Source of the DNA: Diaprepes abbreviatus
Taxonomy: Eukaryota > Arthropoda > Insecta > Coleoptera > Curculionidae
DNA: 64,000 nucleotides
Direction: 5' to 3'
NCBI GenBank assembly: GCA_034092305.1
Contig: JASJET010000029.1
Span: forward strand, 4,107,001-4,171,000
Shown piece after piece: positions 14,697 through 28,400 of this stretch. The translations under genes and the position numbers were made by a program. How positions within the stretch are numbered: the first letter of the stretch is position 1; each line of letters starts with the position of its first letter. Below the pieces are notes generated by a model, which was not told the origin of the DNA, made no database searches, and worked only from the letters and a program-made list of their open reading frames with translations.

Positions 14697-17312
14697 CCTT
14701 CCCGTTGACAACTTGTTTTTCTTGCGATCGCAACTCTCCTTCCCAAGAGCTTTGAGTACAGGAAAATAGAACCGATTATGCCTTTTATATTAGAACTGTG
14801 TATGCTGCTGGCACTTCCTCCCGTTGACAACTTGTTTTTCTTGCGATCGCAACTCTCCTTCCCAAGAGCTTTGTGTACAGAAAAATAGAACCGATTATGC
14901 CTTTTATATTAGAAATGTGTATGCTTCTGGCACTCCCTCCCGTTGATAACTTGTTTTTCTTGCGATCGCAACTCTCCTTCACTAGAGCTTTGAGTACAGG
15001 AAAATAGAACCGATTATGCCTTTTATATTAGAAATGTGTATACTGCTGGCACTCCCTCCCGTTGACAACTTATTTTTCTTGCGATCGCAACTCCCTTTCC
15101 CAAGAGTTTTGTGTACAGGAAAATAGAACCGATTCTGCCTTTTATATTAGAACTGTGTATGCTGCTGGCACTCCCTCCCGTTGACAACTTGTTTTTCTTG
15201 CGACCGCAACTCTCCTTCCCAAGAGCTTTGAGTACAGGAAAATAGAACCGATTCAGCCTTTTATATTAGAAATGTGTATGCTGCTGGCACTCCTTCCGTT
15301 GACAACTTGTTTTTCTTGCGATCGCAACTCTCCTTCCCAAGAGCTTTGAGTAAAGGAAAATAGAACCGATTATGCCTTTCATATTAGAAACGTGTATGCT
15401 GCAGGCATTCCCTCCCGTTTGCAACTTGTTTTTCTTGCGATTGCAACTCTCCTTCCCAAGAGCTTTGAGTACAGGAAAATAGAACCGATTATGCCTTTTA
15501 TATTAGAACTGTGTATGCTGCTGGCACTCCCTCCCGTTGACAACTTGTTTTTCTTGCGATCGCAACTCTCCTTCCCAAGAGCTTTGTGTACAGGAAAATA
15601 GAACCGATTATGCCTTTTATATTAGAAATGTGTATGCTGCTGGCACTCCCTCCCGTTGACAACTTGTTTTTCTTGCGATCGCCCCTCTCCTTCCCAAGAG
15701 CTTTAATTTCAGGAAAATAGAACCGATTCTGCCTTTTATATTAAAAACGTGTATGCTGCAGGCACTCCCTCCCGTTGACAATTTGTTTTTCTTGCGATCG
15801 CAACTCTCCTTCCCAAGAGCTTCGAATACAGGAAAATAGAACCGATTCAGCCTTTTATATTAGAAATGTGTATGCTGCTGGCACTCCTTCCGTTGACAAC
15901 TTGTTTTTCTTGCGATCGCAACTCTCCTTCCCAAGAGCTTTGAGTAAAGGAAAATAGAACCGATTATGCCTTTTATATTAGAAACGTGTATGCTACAGGC
16001 ACTCCCTCCCGTTGACAACTTGTTCTTCTTGCGATCGCAACTCTCCTTCCCAATAGCTTTGAGTACAGGAAAATAGAACCGATTATGCCTTTTGTATTAG
16101 AACTGAATATGATGCTGGCACTCCCTCCCGTTGACAACTTGTTTTTCTTGCGATCGCAATTCTCCTTCCCAAGAGCTTCGAGTACAGGAAAATAGAACCG
16201 ATTATGCCTTTTATATTAGAACTGTGTATGCGGCTGGCACTCCCTCCCGTTTATAACTTGTTTTTCTTGCGATCGCAACTCTCCTTCCCAAGAGCTTTGA
16301 GTACAGGAAAATAGAAACGATTATGCCTTTTATATTAGAACTGTGTATGCTGCTGGCACTCCCTCCCGTTGACAACTTGTTTTTCTTGCGATCGCAACTC
16401 TCCTTCCCAAGAGCTTTGTTTACAGGAAAATAGAACCGATTATGCCTTTTATATTAGAAATGTGTATGCTGCTGGCACTCCCTCCCGTTGACAACTTGTT
16501 TTTCTTGCGATCGCCCCTCTCCTTCCCAAGAGCTTTAATTTCAGGAAAATAGAACCGATTCTGCCTTTTATATTAAAAACGTGTATGCTGCAGGCACTCC
16601 CTCCCGTTGACAATTTGTTTTTCTTGCGATCGCAACTCTCCTTCCCAAGAGCTTCGAATACAGGAAAATAGAACCGATTATGCCTTTTATATTAGAACTG
16701 TGTATGCTGCTGGCACTCCCTCCCGTTTATAACTTGTTTTTCTTGCGATCGCAACTCTCCTTCACAAGAGCTTTGAGTACAGGAAAGTAGAAACGATTAT
16801 GCCTTTTATATTAGAACTGTGTATGCTGCTGGCACTCCCTCCCGTTGACAACTTGTTTTTCTTGCGTTCGCAACTCTCCTTCCCAAAAGCTTTCAGTACA
16901 GGAAAATAGAAACGATTATGCCTTTTATATTAGAACTGTGTATGCTGCTCGCACTCCCTCCCGTTGACAACTTGTTTTTCTTGCGATCGCAACTCTCCTT
17001 CCCAAGAGCTTTGTGTACAGGAAAATAGAACCGATTATGCCTTTTATACTAGAAATGTGTATGCTGCTGACACTCCATCCCGTTGACAACTTGTTTTTCT
17101 TGCGATCGCAACTCTCCTTCCCAAGAGCTTTGAGTACAGGAAAATATAAACGATTATGCCTTTTATATTAGAAACGTGTATGCTGCAGGCACTCCCTCCC
17201 TTTGACAACTTGTTTTTCTTGCGTTCGCAACTCTCCTTCCCAACAGCTTTGAGTACAGGAAAATAGAACCGATTATGCCTTTCATATTAGAACTGTGTAT
17301 GCTGCTGGCACT
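14697..17312 (+). repeat. Mosaic satellite segment between higher-order units
   Basis: A patchwork of pieces of neighbouring units. 14697-15640 is its own segment, repeated at 20286-21229. About 15640-15830 resembles about 13850-14040, including the TTTAATTTCAGG variant. About 15840-15960 resembles 15250-15370, including the shortened CTCCTTCCGTTGAC monomer. About 15960-17312 matches the tail of copy 2 at an offset of 2616 bp (22 monomers less 2). This looks like successive unequal exchanges with breakpoints in register within monomers. Confidence 0.7.
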
Positions 17313-20300
17313 CCCTACCGTTGACAACTTGTTTTTCTTGCGATCGCAACTCTCCTTCCCAAGAGCTTCGAGTAAAGGAAAATAGAACCGATTATGCCTT
17401 TTATATTAGAAACGTGTATGCTGCTGGCACTCCCTCCCGTTGACAACTTGTTTTTCTTGCGATCGCAACTCTTCTTCCCAAGAGCTTTGGGTTCAGGAAA
17501 ATAGAACCGATTATGCCTTTTATATTAGAACTGTGTATGATGCTGGCACTCTCTCCCGTTGACAACTTGTTTTTCTTGCGATAGCAACTCTTCTTCCCAA
17601 GAGCTTTGAGTTCAGGAAAATAGAACCGATTCTGCCTTTTATATTAGAAAAGTGGATGCTGCAGGCACTCCCTCCCGTTGACAACTTGTTTTCCACGCGA
17701 TCGCAACTCTCCTTCCCAAGAGCTTCGAGTACAGGAAAATAGAACCGATTATGCCATTTATATTAGAACTGTGTATGCTGCTGGCACTCCCTCCCGTTGA
17801 CAACTTGTTTTTCCTGCGATCGCAACTCTCCTTTCCAAGAGCTTTGAGTACAGGAAAATAGAACCGATTATGAATTTTATATTAAAAATGTGTATGCTGC
17901 AGGCACCCCTCCCGTTGACAACTTGTTTTTCTTGCGATCGCAACTCTCCTTCCCAAGAGCTTTGAGTACAGGAAAATAGAACCGATTATGCCTTTTATAT
18001 TAGAAACGTGTATGCTGCAGGCACTCCCTCCCGTTGACAACTTGTTCTTCTTGCGATCGCAACTCTCCTTCCCAAGAGCTTTGAGTACCGGAAAATAGAA
18101 CCGATTATGCCTTTTATATTAGAACTGTGTATGCTGCTGGCACTCCCTCCCGTTGACAACTTGTTCTTCTTGCGATCGCAACTCTCCTTCCCAAGAGCTT
18201 TGAGTACCGGAAAATAGAACCGATTATGCCTTTTATATTAGAACTGTGTATGATGCTGGCACTCCCTCCCGTTGACAACTTGTTTTTCTTGCGATCGCCC
18301 CTCTCCTTCCCAAGAGCTTTGAGTACAGGAAAATAGAACCGATTCAGCCTTTTATATTAGAAATGTGTATGCTGCTGGCATTCCCTCCCGTTGACAACTT
18401 TTTTTTTCTTGCGATCGCAACTCTCCTTTCCAAGAGATTTGAGTACAGGAAAATAGAACCAATTATGAATTTTATATTAAAAATGTGTATGCTGCAGGCA
18501 ACCCTCCCGTTGACAACTTGTTTTTCTTGCGATCGCAACTCTCCTTCCCAAGAGCTTTGAGTACAGGATATAGAACCGATTATGCCTTTTATATTAGAAA
18601 CGTGTATGCTGCAGGCACTCCCTCCTGTTGACAATTTGTTTTTCTTGCGATCGCAACTCTCTTTCCCAAGAGCTTTGAGTACAGGAAAATAGAACCGATT
18701 CTGCCTTTTATATTAGAACTGTGTATGCTGCAGGCACTCCCTCCTGTTGACAATTTGTTTTTCTTGCGATCGCAACTCTCTTTCCCAAGAGCTTTGAGTA
18801 CAGGAAAATAGAACCGATTATGCCTTTTATATTAGAAAAGTGTATGCTGCAGGCACTCCCTCCCGTTGACAACTTGTTTTCCTCGCGATCGCAACTCTCC
18901 TTCCCAAGAGCTTTGAGTACAGGAAAATAGAACCGATTATGCCTTTTATATTAGAAACGTGTATGCTACAGGCACTCCCTCCCGTTGACAACTTGTTCTT
19001 CTTGCGATCGCAACTCTCCTTCCCAATAGCTTTGAGTACAGGAAAATAGAACCGATTATGCCTTTTGTATTAGAACTGAATATGATGCTGGCACTCCCTC
19101 CCGTTGACAACTTGTTTTTCTTGCGATCGCAATTCTCCTTCCCAAGAGCTTCGAGTACAGGAAAATAGAACCGATTATGCCTTTTATATTAGAACTGTGT
19201 ATGCGGCTGGCACTCCCTCCCGTTTATAACTTGTTTTTCTTGCGATCGCAACTCTCCTTCCCAAGAGCTTTGAGTACAGGAAAATAGAAACGATTATGCC
19301 TTTTATATTAGAACTGTGTATGCTGCTGGCACTCCCTCCCGTTGACAACTTGTTTTTCTTGCGATCGCAACTCTCCTTCCCAAGAGCTTTGTTTACAGGA
19401 AAATAGAACCGATTATGCCTTTTATATTAGAAATGTGTATGCTGCTGGCACTCCCTCCCGTTGACAACTTGTTTTTCTTGCGATCGCCCCTCTCCTTCCC
19501 AAGAGCTTTAATTTCAGGAAAATAGAACCGATTCTGCCTTTTATATTAAAAACGTGTATGCTGCAGGCACTCCCTCCCGTTGACAATTTGTTTTTCTTGC
19601 GATCGCAACTCTCCTTCCCAAGAGCTTCGAATACAGGAAAATAGAACCGATTATGCCTTTTATATTAGAACTGTGTATGCTGCTGGCACTCCCTCCCGTT
19701 TATAACTTGTTTTTCTTGCGATCGCAACTCTCCTTCACAAGAGCTTTGAGTACAGGAAAGTAGAAACGATTATGCCTTTTATATTAGAACTGTGTATGCT
19801 GCTGGCACTCCCTCCCGTTGACAACTTGTTTTTCTTGCGTTCGCAACTCTCCTTCCCAAAAGCTTTCAGTACAGGAAAATAGAAACGATTATGCCTTTTA
19901 TATTAGAACTGTGTATGCTGCTCGCACTCCCTCCCGTTGACAACTTGTTTTTCTTGCGATCGCAACTCTCCTTCCCAAGAGCTTTGTGTACAGGAAAATA
20001 GAACCGATTATGCCTTTTATACTAGAAATGTGTATGCTGCTGACACTCCATCCCGTTGACAACTTGTTTTTCTTGCGATCGCAACTCTCCTTCCCAAGAG
20101 CTTTGAGTACAGGAAAATATAAACGATTATGCCTTTTATATTAGAAACGTGTATGCTGCAGGCACTCCCTCCCTTTGACAACTTGTTTTTCTTGCGTTCG
20201 CAACTCTCCTTCCCAACAGCTTTGAGTACAGGAAAATAGAACCGATTATGCCTTTCATATTAGAACTGTGTATGCTGCTGGCACTCCTTCCCGTTGACAA

Positions 20301-21229
20301 CTTGTTTTTCTTGCGATCGCAACTCTCCTTCCCAAGAGCTTTGAGTACAGGAAAATAGAACCGATTATGCCTTTTATATTAGAACTGTGTATGCTGCTGG
20401 CACTTCCTCCCGTTGACAACTTGTTTTTCTTGCGATCGCAACTCTCCTTCCCAAGAGCTTTGTGTACAGAAAAATAGAACCGATTATGCCTTTTATATTA
20501 GAAATGTGTATGCTTCTGGCACTCCCTCCCGTTGATAACTTGTTTTTCTTGCGATCGCAACTCTCCTTCACTAGAGCTTTGAGTACAGGAAAATAGAACC
20601 GATTATGCCTTTTATATTAGAAATGTGTATACTGCTGGCACTCCCTCCCGTTGACAACTTATTTTTCTTGCGATCGCAACTCCCTTTCCCAAGAGTTTTG
20701 TGTACAGGAAAATAGAACCGATTCTGCCTTTTATATTAGAACTGTGTATGCTGCTGGCACTCCCTCCCGTTGACAACTTGTTTTTCTTGCGACCGCAACT
20801 CTCCTTCCCAAGAGCTTTGAGTACAGGAAAATAGAACCGATTCAGCCTTTTATATTAGAAATGTGTATGCTGCTGGCACTCCTTCCGTTGACAACTTGTT
20901 TTTCTTGCGATCGCAACTCTCCTTCCCAAGAGCTTTGAGTAAAGGAAAATAGAACCGATTATGCCTTTCATATTAGAAACGTGTATGCTGCAGGCATTCC
21001 CTCCCGTTTGCAACTTGTTTTTCTTGCGATTGCAACTCTCCTTCCCAAGAGCTTTGAGTACAGGAAAATAGAACCGATTATGCCTTTTATATTAGAACTG
21101 TGTATGCTGCTGGCACTCCCTCCCGTTGACAACTTGTTTTTCTTGCGATCGCAACTCTCCTTCCCAAGAGCTTTGTGTACAGGAAAATAGAACCGATTAT
21201 GCCTTTTATATTAGAAATGTGTATGCTTC
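17313..21229 (+). repeat. Satellite higher-order unit, copy 3 with extension
   Basis: Matches 11724-15640 at a constant offset of 5589 bp. Landmarks: AAAAGTGGATG at 17648 and 12059, the CTTTTTTTTTCTTGCG monomer, and the TCACTAGAGC monomer. Similarity is lost near 21229, where this copy has TGCTTCTGG against TGCTGCTGG in the other. Confidence 0.85.
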
Positions 21230-24200
21230 TGGCACTCCCTCCCGTTGATAACTTGTTTTTCTTGCGATCGCAACTCTCCTTCCCAAGAGCTTTGAGTACA
21301 GGAAAATAGAACCGATTATGCCTTTTATATTAGAACTGCGTATGCTGCTGGCACTCCCTCCCGTTGCCAACTTGTTTTTCTTGCGATCGCAACTCTCCTT
21401 CCCAAGAGTTTTGAGTACAGGAAAATAGAACCGATTATGCCTTTTATATTAGAACTGTGTATGCTGCTGGCACTCCCTCCCGTTGACAACTTGTTTTTCT
21501 TGCGATCGCAAATCTCCTTCCCAAGAGCTTTGAGTACAGGAAAATAGAACCGATTCAGCATTTTATATTAGAACTGTGTATGCTGCTGGCACTCTCTCCC
21601 GTTGACAACTTGTTTTTCTTGCGATCGCAACTCTCCTTTCCAAGAGCTTTGAGTACAGGAAAATAGAACCGATTATGCCTTTTATATTAGAAATGTGTAT
21701 GCTGCTGGCACTCCTTCCCGTTGACAACTTGTTTTTCTTGCAATCGCAACTCTCCTTCCCAAGAGCTTTGAGTAAAGGAAAATAGAACCGATTATGCCTT
21801 TCTTATTAGAAACGTGTATGCTGCAGGCACTCCCTCCCTTTGACAACTTGTTTTTCTTGCGTTCGCAACTCTCCTTCCGAAGAGCTTTGAGTACAGGAGA
21901 ATAGAACCGATTATGCCTTTTATATTAGAACTGTGTATGCTGCTGGCACTCCTTCCCGTTCACAATTTGTTTTTCTTGCCATCGCAACTCTCCTTCCCAA
22001 GAGCTTTGAGTCCAGGAAAATAGAAACGTTTATGCCTTTTATATTAGAACTGTGTATGCTGCTGGCACTCCCTACCGTTGACAACTTGTTTTTCTTGCGA
22101 TCGCAACTCTCCTTCCCAAGAGCTTTGAGTACAGGAAAATAGAACCGATTATGCCTTTTATATTAGAACTGTGTATGCTGCTGGCACTCCCTCCCGTTGA
22201 CAACTTGTTTTTCTTGCGATCGCAACTCTCCTTCCCAAGAGCTTTGAGTACAAGAAAATAGAACCGATTATGCCTTTTATATTAGAAATGTGTATGCTGC
22301 AGGCACTCCCTCCCGTTGACAACATGTTTTTCCTGCGATCACCCCTCTCCCTCCCAAGAGTTTTAAGTTCAGGAAAATCGAACCGATTCAGCCTTTTATA
22401 TTAGAACTGTGTATGCTGCTGGCACTCCCTCTCGTTGACAACTTGTTTTTCTTGCGATCGCAACTCTCCTTTCATAGAGCTTTGAGTACAGGAAAATAGA
22501 ACCGATTCAGCCTTTTATATTAGAAAAGTGGATGCTGCAGGCACTCCCTCCCGTTGACAACTTGTTTTCCTCGCGATCGCAACTCTCCTTCCCAAGAGAT
22601 TTGAGTTCAGGAAAATAGAACCGATTCTGCTTTTTATATTAGAACTGTGTATGCTGCTGGCACACCCTCCCGTTGATAACTTTTTTTTCTTGCGATCGCA
22701 ACTCTCCTTTCCAAGAGATTTGAGTACAGGAAAATAGAACCGATTATGAATTTTATATTAAAAATGTGTATGCTGCAGGCACCCCTCCCGTTGACAACTT
22801 GTTTTTCTTGCGATCGCAACTCTCCTTCCCAAGAGCTTTGAGTACAGGAATATAGAACCGATTATGCCTTTTATATTAGAAACGTGTATGCTGCAGGCAC
22901 TCCCTCCCGTTGACAACTTGTTCTTCTTGCGATCGCAACTCTCCTTCCCAAGAGTTTTGAGTACCGGAAAATAGAACCGATTATGCCTTTTATATTAGAA
23001 CTGTGTATGATGCTGGCACTCCCTCCCGTTGACAACTTGTTTTTCTTGCGATCGCCCCTCTCCTTACCAAGAGCTTTAAGTTAAGGAAAATAGAACCGAT
23101 TCTGCCTTTTATATTAAAAAAGTGTATGCTGCAGGCACTCCCTCCTGTTGACAATTTGTTTTTCTTGCGATCGCAACTCTCTTTCCCAAGAGCTTTGAGT
23201 ACAGGAAAATAGAACCGATTCTGCCTTTTATATTAGAACTGTGTATGCTGCAGGCACTCCCTCCTGTTGACAATTTGTTTTTCTTGCGATCGCAACTCTC
23301 TTTCCCAAGAGCTTTGAGTACAGGAAAATAGAACCGATTATGCCTTTTATATTAGAAAAGTGTATGCTGCAGGCACTCCCTCCCTTTGACAACTTGTTTT
23401 CCTCGCGATCGCAACTCTCCTTCCCAAGAGCTTTGAGTACAGGAAAATAGAACCGATTATGCCTTTTATATTAGAAACGTGTATGCTGCAGGCACTCCCT
23501 CCCGTTGACAACTTGTTCTTCTTGCGATCGCAAATCTCCTTCCCAATAGCTTTGAGTACAGGAAAATAGAACCGATTATGCCTTTTGTATTAGAACTGAA
23601 TATGATGCTGGCACTCCCTCCCGTTGACAACTTGTTCTTCTTGCGATCGCAACTTTCCTTCCCAAGAGTTTTGAGTACCGGAAAATAGAACCGATTATGC
23701 CTTTTATATTAGAACTGTGTATGATGCTGGCACTCCCTCCCGTTGACAACTTGTTTTTCTTGCGATCGCCCCTCTCCTTACCAAGAGCTTTAAGTTAAGG
23801 AAAATAGAACCGATTCTGCCTTTTATATTAAAAAAGTGTATGCTGCAGGCACTCCCTCCTGTTGACAATTTGTTTTTCTTGCGATCGCAATTCTCCTTCC
23901 CAAGAGCTTCGAGTACAGGAAAATAGAACCGATTATGCCTTTTATATTAGAACTGTGTATGCGGCTGGCACTCCCTCCCGTTTATAACTTGTTTTTCTTG
24001 CGATCGCAACTCTCCTTCCCAAGAGCTTTGAGTACAGGAAAATAGAAACGATTATGCCTTTTATATTAGAACTGTGTATGCTGCTGGCACTCCCTCCCGT
24101 TGACAACTTGTTTTTCTTGCGATCGCAACTCTCCTTCCCAAGAGCTTTGTTTACAGGAAAATAGAACCGATTATGCCTTTTATATTAGAAATGTGTATGC

Positions 24201-25450
24201 TGCTGGCACTCCATCCCGTTGACAAATTGTTTTTCTTGCGATCGCAACTCTCCTTCCCAAGAGCTTTGAGTACAGGAAAATATAAACGATTATGCCTTTT
24301 ATATTAGAAACGTGTATGCTGCTGGCACTCCCTCCCGTTGACAACTTGTTTTTCTTGCGTTCGCAACTCTCCTTCCCAAAAGCTTTGAGTACAGGAAAAT
24401 AGAAACGATTATGCCTTTTATGTTAGAACTGTGTATGCTGCTGGCACTCCCTCCCGTTGACAACTTGTTTTTCTTGCGATCGCAACTCTCCTTCCCAAGA
24501 GCTTTGTGTACAGGAAAATAGAACCGATTATGCCTTTTATACTAGAAATGTGTATGCTGCTGGCACTCCATCCCGTTGACAAATTGTTTTTCTTGCGATC
24601 GCAACTCTCCTTCCCAAGAGCTTTGAGTACAGGAAAATATAAACGATTATGCCTTTTATATTAGAAACGTGTATGCTGCAGCCCTTTGACAACTTGTTTT
24701 TCTTGCATTCGCAACTCTCCTTCCCAACAGATTTGAGTACAGGAAAATAGAACCGATTATGCCTTTCATATTAGAAATGTGTATGCTGCTGGCACTCCTT
24801 CCCGTTGACAACTTGTTTTTCTTGCGATCGCTACTTTCCTTCCCAAGAGCTTTGAGTACAGGAAAATAGAACCGATTATGCCTTTTATATTAGAAATGTG
24901 TATGCTGCTGGCACTCCTTCCCGTTGACAACTTGTTTTTCTTGCCATCGCAACTCTCTTTCCCAAGAGCTTTGAGTCCAGGAAAATAGAACCGTTTATGC
25001 CTTTTATATTAGAACTGTGTATGCTGCTGGCACTCCCTACCGTTGACAACTTGTTTTTCTTGCGATCGCAACTCTCCTTCCCAAGAGCTTTAAGTACAGG
25101 AAAATAGAACCGATTATGCCTTTTATATTAGAACTGTGTATGCTGCTGGCACTCCCTCCCGTTGCCAACTTGTTTTTCTTGCGATCGCAACTCTCCTTCC
25201 CAAGAGTTTTGAGTACAGGAAAATAGAAACGATTATGCCTTTTATATTAGAACTGTGTATGCTGCTGGCATTCCTTCCCGTTGACAACTTGTTTTTCTTG
25301 CCATCGCAACTCTCTTTCCCAAGAGCTTTGAGTCCAGGAAAATAGAACCGTTTATGCCTTTTATATTAGAACTGTGTATGCTGCTGGCACTCCCTACCGT
25401 TGACAACTTGTTTTTCTTGCGATCGCAACTCTCCTTCACAAGAGCTTTGA

Positions 25451-28400
25451 GTACAGGAAAATAGAACCGATTGTGCCTTTTATATTAGAACTGTGTATGC
25501 TGCTGGCACTCCCTCCCGTTGCCAACTTGTTTTTCTTGCGATCGCAACGCTCTTTCCCAAGAGTTTTGAGTACAGGAAAATAGAAACGATTATGCCTTTT
25601 ATATTAGAACTGTGTATGCTGCTGGCACTCCCTCCCGTTGACAACTTGTTTTTCTTGCGATCGCAACTCTCCTTCCCAAGAGCTTTGAGTACAGGAAAAT
25701 AGAACCGATTCAGCCTTTAATATTAGAACTGTGTATGCTGCTGGCACTCTCTCCCGTTGATAACTTGTTTTTCTTGCGATCGCAACTCTCCTTTCCAAGA
25801 GCTTTGAGTACAGGAAAATAGAACCGATTATGCCTTTTATATCAGAAATGTGTATGCTGCTGGCACTCCTTCCCGTTGATAACTTGTTTTTCTTGCGATC
25901 GCAACTCTCCTTCCCAAGAGCTTTGAGTAAAGGAAAATAGAACCGATTATGCCTTTTTTATTAGAAACGTGTATGCTGCAGGCACTCCCTCCCTTTGACA
26001 ACTTGTTTTTCTTGCGTTCGCAACTCTCCTTCCCAAGAGCTTTAAGTACAGGAGAATAGAACCGATTATGCCTTTTATATTAGAACTGTGTATGCTGCTG
26101 GCACTCCCTACCGTTGACAACTTGTTTTTCTTGCGATCGCAACTCTCCTTCACAAGAGCTTTGAGTACAGGAAAATAGAACCGGTTATGCCTTTTATATT
26201 AGAACTGTGTATGCTGCTGGCACTCCCTCCCGTTGACAACTTGTTTTTCTTGCGATCGCAACTCTCCTTCCCAAGAGCTTTGAGTACAAGAAAATAGAAC
26301 CGATTATGCCTTTTATATTAGAAATGTGTATGCTGCAGCCACTCCCTCCCGTTGACAACATGTTTTTCCTGCGATCACCCCTCTCCCTCCCAAGAGTTTT
26401 AAGTTCAGGAAAATAGAACCGATTCAGCCTTTTATATTAGAACTGTGTATGCTGCTGGCACTCCCTCCCGTTGACAACTTGTTTTTCTTGCGATCGCAAC
26501 TCTCCTTTCATAGAGCTTTGAGTACAGGAAAATAGAACCGATTATGCCTTTTATATTAGAAATGTGTATGCTGCTGGCACTCCCTACCGTTGACAACTTG
26601 TTTTTCTTGCGATCGCAACTCTCCTTCCCAAGAGCTTCGAGTAAAGGAAAATAGAACCGATTATGCCTTTTATATTAGAAACGTGTATGCTGCTGGCACT
26701 CCCTCCCGTTGACAACTTGTTTTTCTTGCGATCGCAACTCTTCTTCCCAAGAGCTTTGAGTTCAGGAAAATAGAACCGATTATGCCTTTTATATTAGAAC
26801 TGTGTATGATGCTGGCACTCTCTCCCGTTGACAACTTGTTTTTCTTGCGATAGCAACTCTTCTTCCCAAGAGCTTTGAGTTCAGGAAAATAGAACCGATT
26901 CTGCCTTTTATATTAGAAAAGTGGATGCTGCAGGCACTCCCTCCCGTTGACAACTTGTTTTCCACGCGATCGCAACTCTCCTTCCCAAGAGCTTCGAGTA
27001 CAGGAAAATAGAACCGATTATGCCATTTATATTAGAACTGTGTATGCTGCTGGCACTCCCTCCCGTTTATAACTTGTTTTTCTTGCGATCGCAACTCTCC
27101 TTCACAAGAGCTTTGAGAACAGGAAAGTAGAAACGATTATGCCTTTTATATTAGAACTGTGTATGCTGCTGGCACTCCCTCCCGTTGACAACTTGTTTTT
27201 TTTGCGTTCGCAACTCTCCTTCCCAAAAGCTTTGAGTACAGGAAAATAGAAACGATTATGCCTTTTATATTAGAACTGTGTATGCTGCTGGCACTCCCTC
27301 CCGTTGAAAACTTGTTTTTCTTGCGATCGCAACTCTCCTTCCCAAGAGCTTTGTGTACAGGAAAATAGAACCGATTATGATTTTTATACTAGAAATGTGT
27401 ATGCTGCTGGCACTCCCTCCCGTTGACAACTTGTTTTTCTTGCGATCGCAACTCTCCTTCCCAAGAGCTTTGAGTACAGGAAAATATAAACGATTATGCC
27501 TTTTATATTAGAAACGTGTATGCTGCAGGCACTCCCTCCCTTGGACAACTTGTTTTTCTTGCGTTCGCAACTCTCCTTCCCAACAGCTTTGAGTACAGGA
27601 AAATAGAACCGATTATGCCTTTCATATTAGAACTGTGTATGCTGCTGGCACTCCTTCCCGTTGACAACTTGTTTTTCTTGCGATCGCAACTCTCCTTCCC
27701 AAGAGCTTTGAGTACAGGAAAATGGAACCGATTATACCTTTTATATTAGAAATGTGTATGCTGCTGGCACTCCTTCCCGTTGACAACTTGTTTTTCTTGC
27801 CATCGCAACTCTCTTTCCCAAGAGCTTTGAGTCCAGGAAAATAGAACCGTTTATGCCTTTTATATTAGAACTGTGTATGCTGCTGGCACTCCCTACCGTT
27901 GACAACTTGTTTTTCTTGCGATCGCAACTCTCCTTCCCAAGAGCTTTAAGTACAGGAAAATAGAACCGATTATGCCTTTTATATTAGAACTGTGTATGCT
28001 GCAGGCACTCCCTCCCGTTGCCAACTTGTTTTTCTTGCGATCGCATCTCTCCTTCCCAAGAGTTTTGAGTACAGGAAAATAGAAACGATTATGCCTTTTA
28101 TATTAGAACTGTGTATGCTGCTGGCACTCCTTCCCGTTGACAACTTGTTTTTCTTGCCATCGCAACTCTCTTTCCCAAGAGCTTTGAGTCCAGGAAAATA
28201 GAACCTTTTATGCCTTTTATATTAGAACTGTGTATGCTGCTGGCACTCCCTACCGTTGACAACTTGTTTTTCTTGCGATCGCAACTCTCCTTCACAAGAG
28301 CTTTGAGTACAGGAAAATAGAACCGATTCAGCCTTTTATATTAGAACTGTGTATGCTGCTGGCACTCTCTCCCGTTGACAACTTGTTTTTCTTGCGATCG

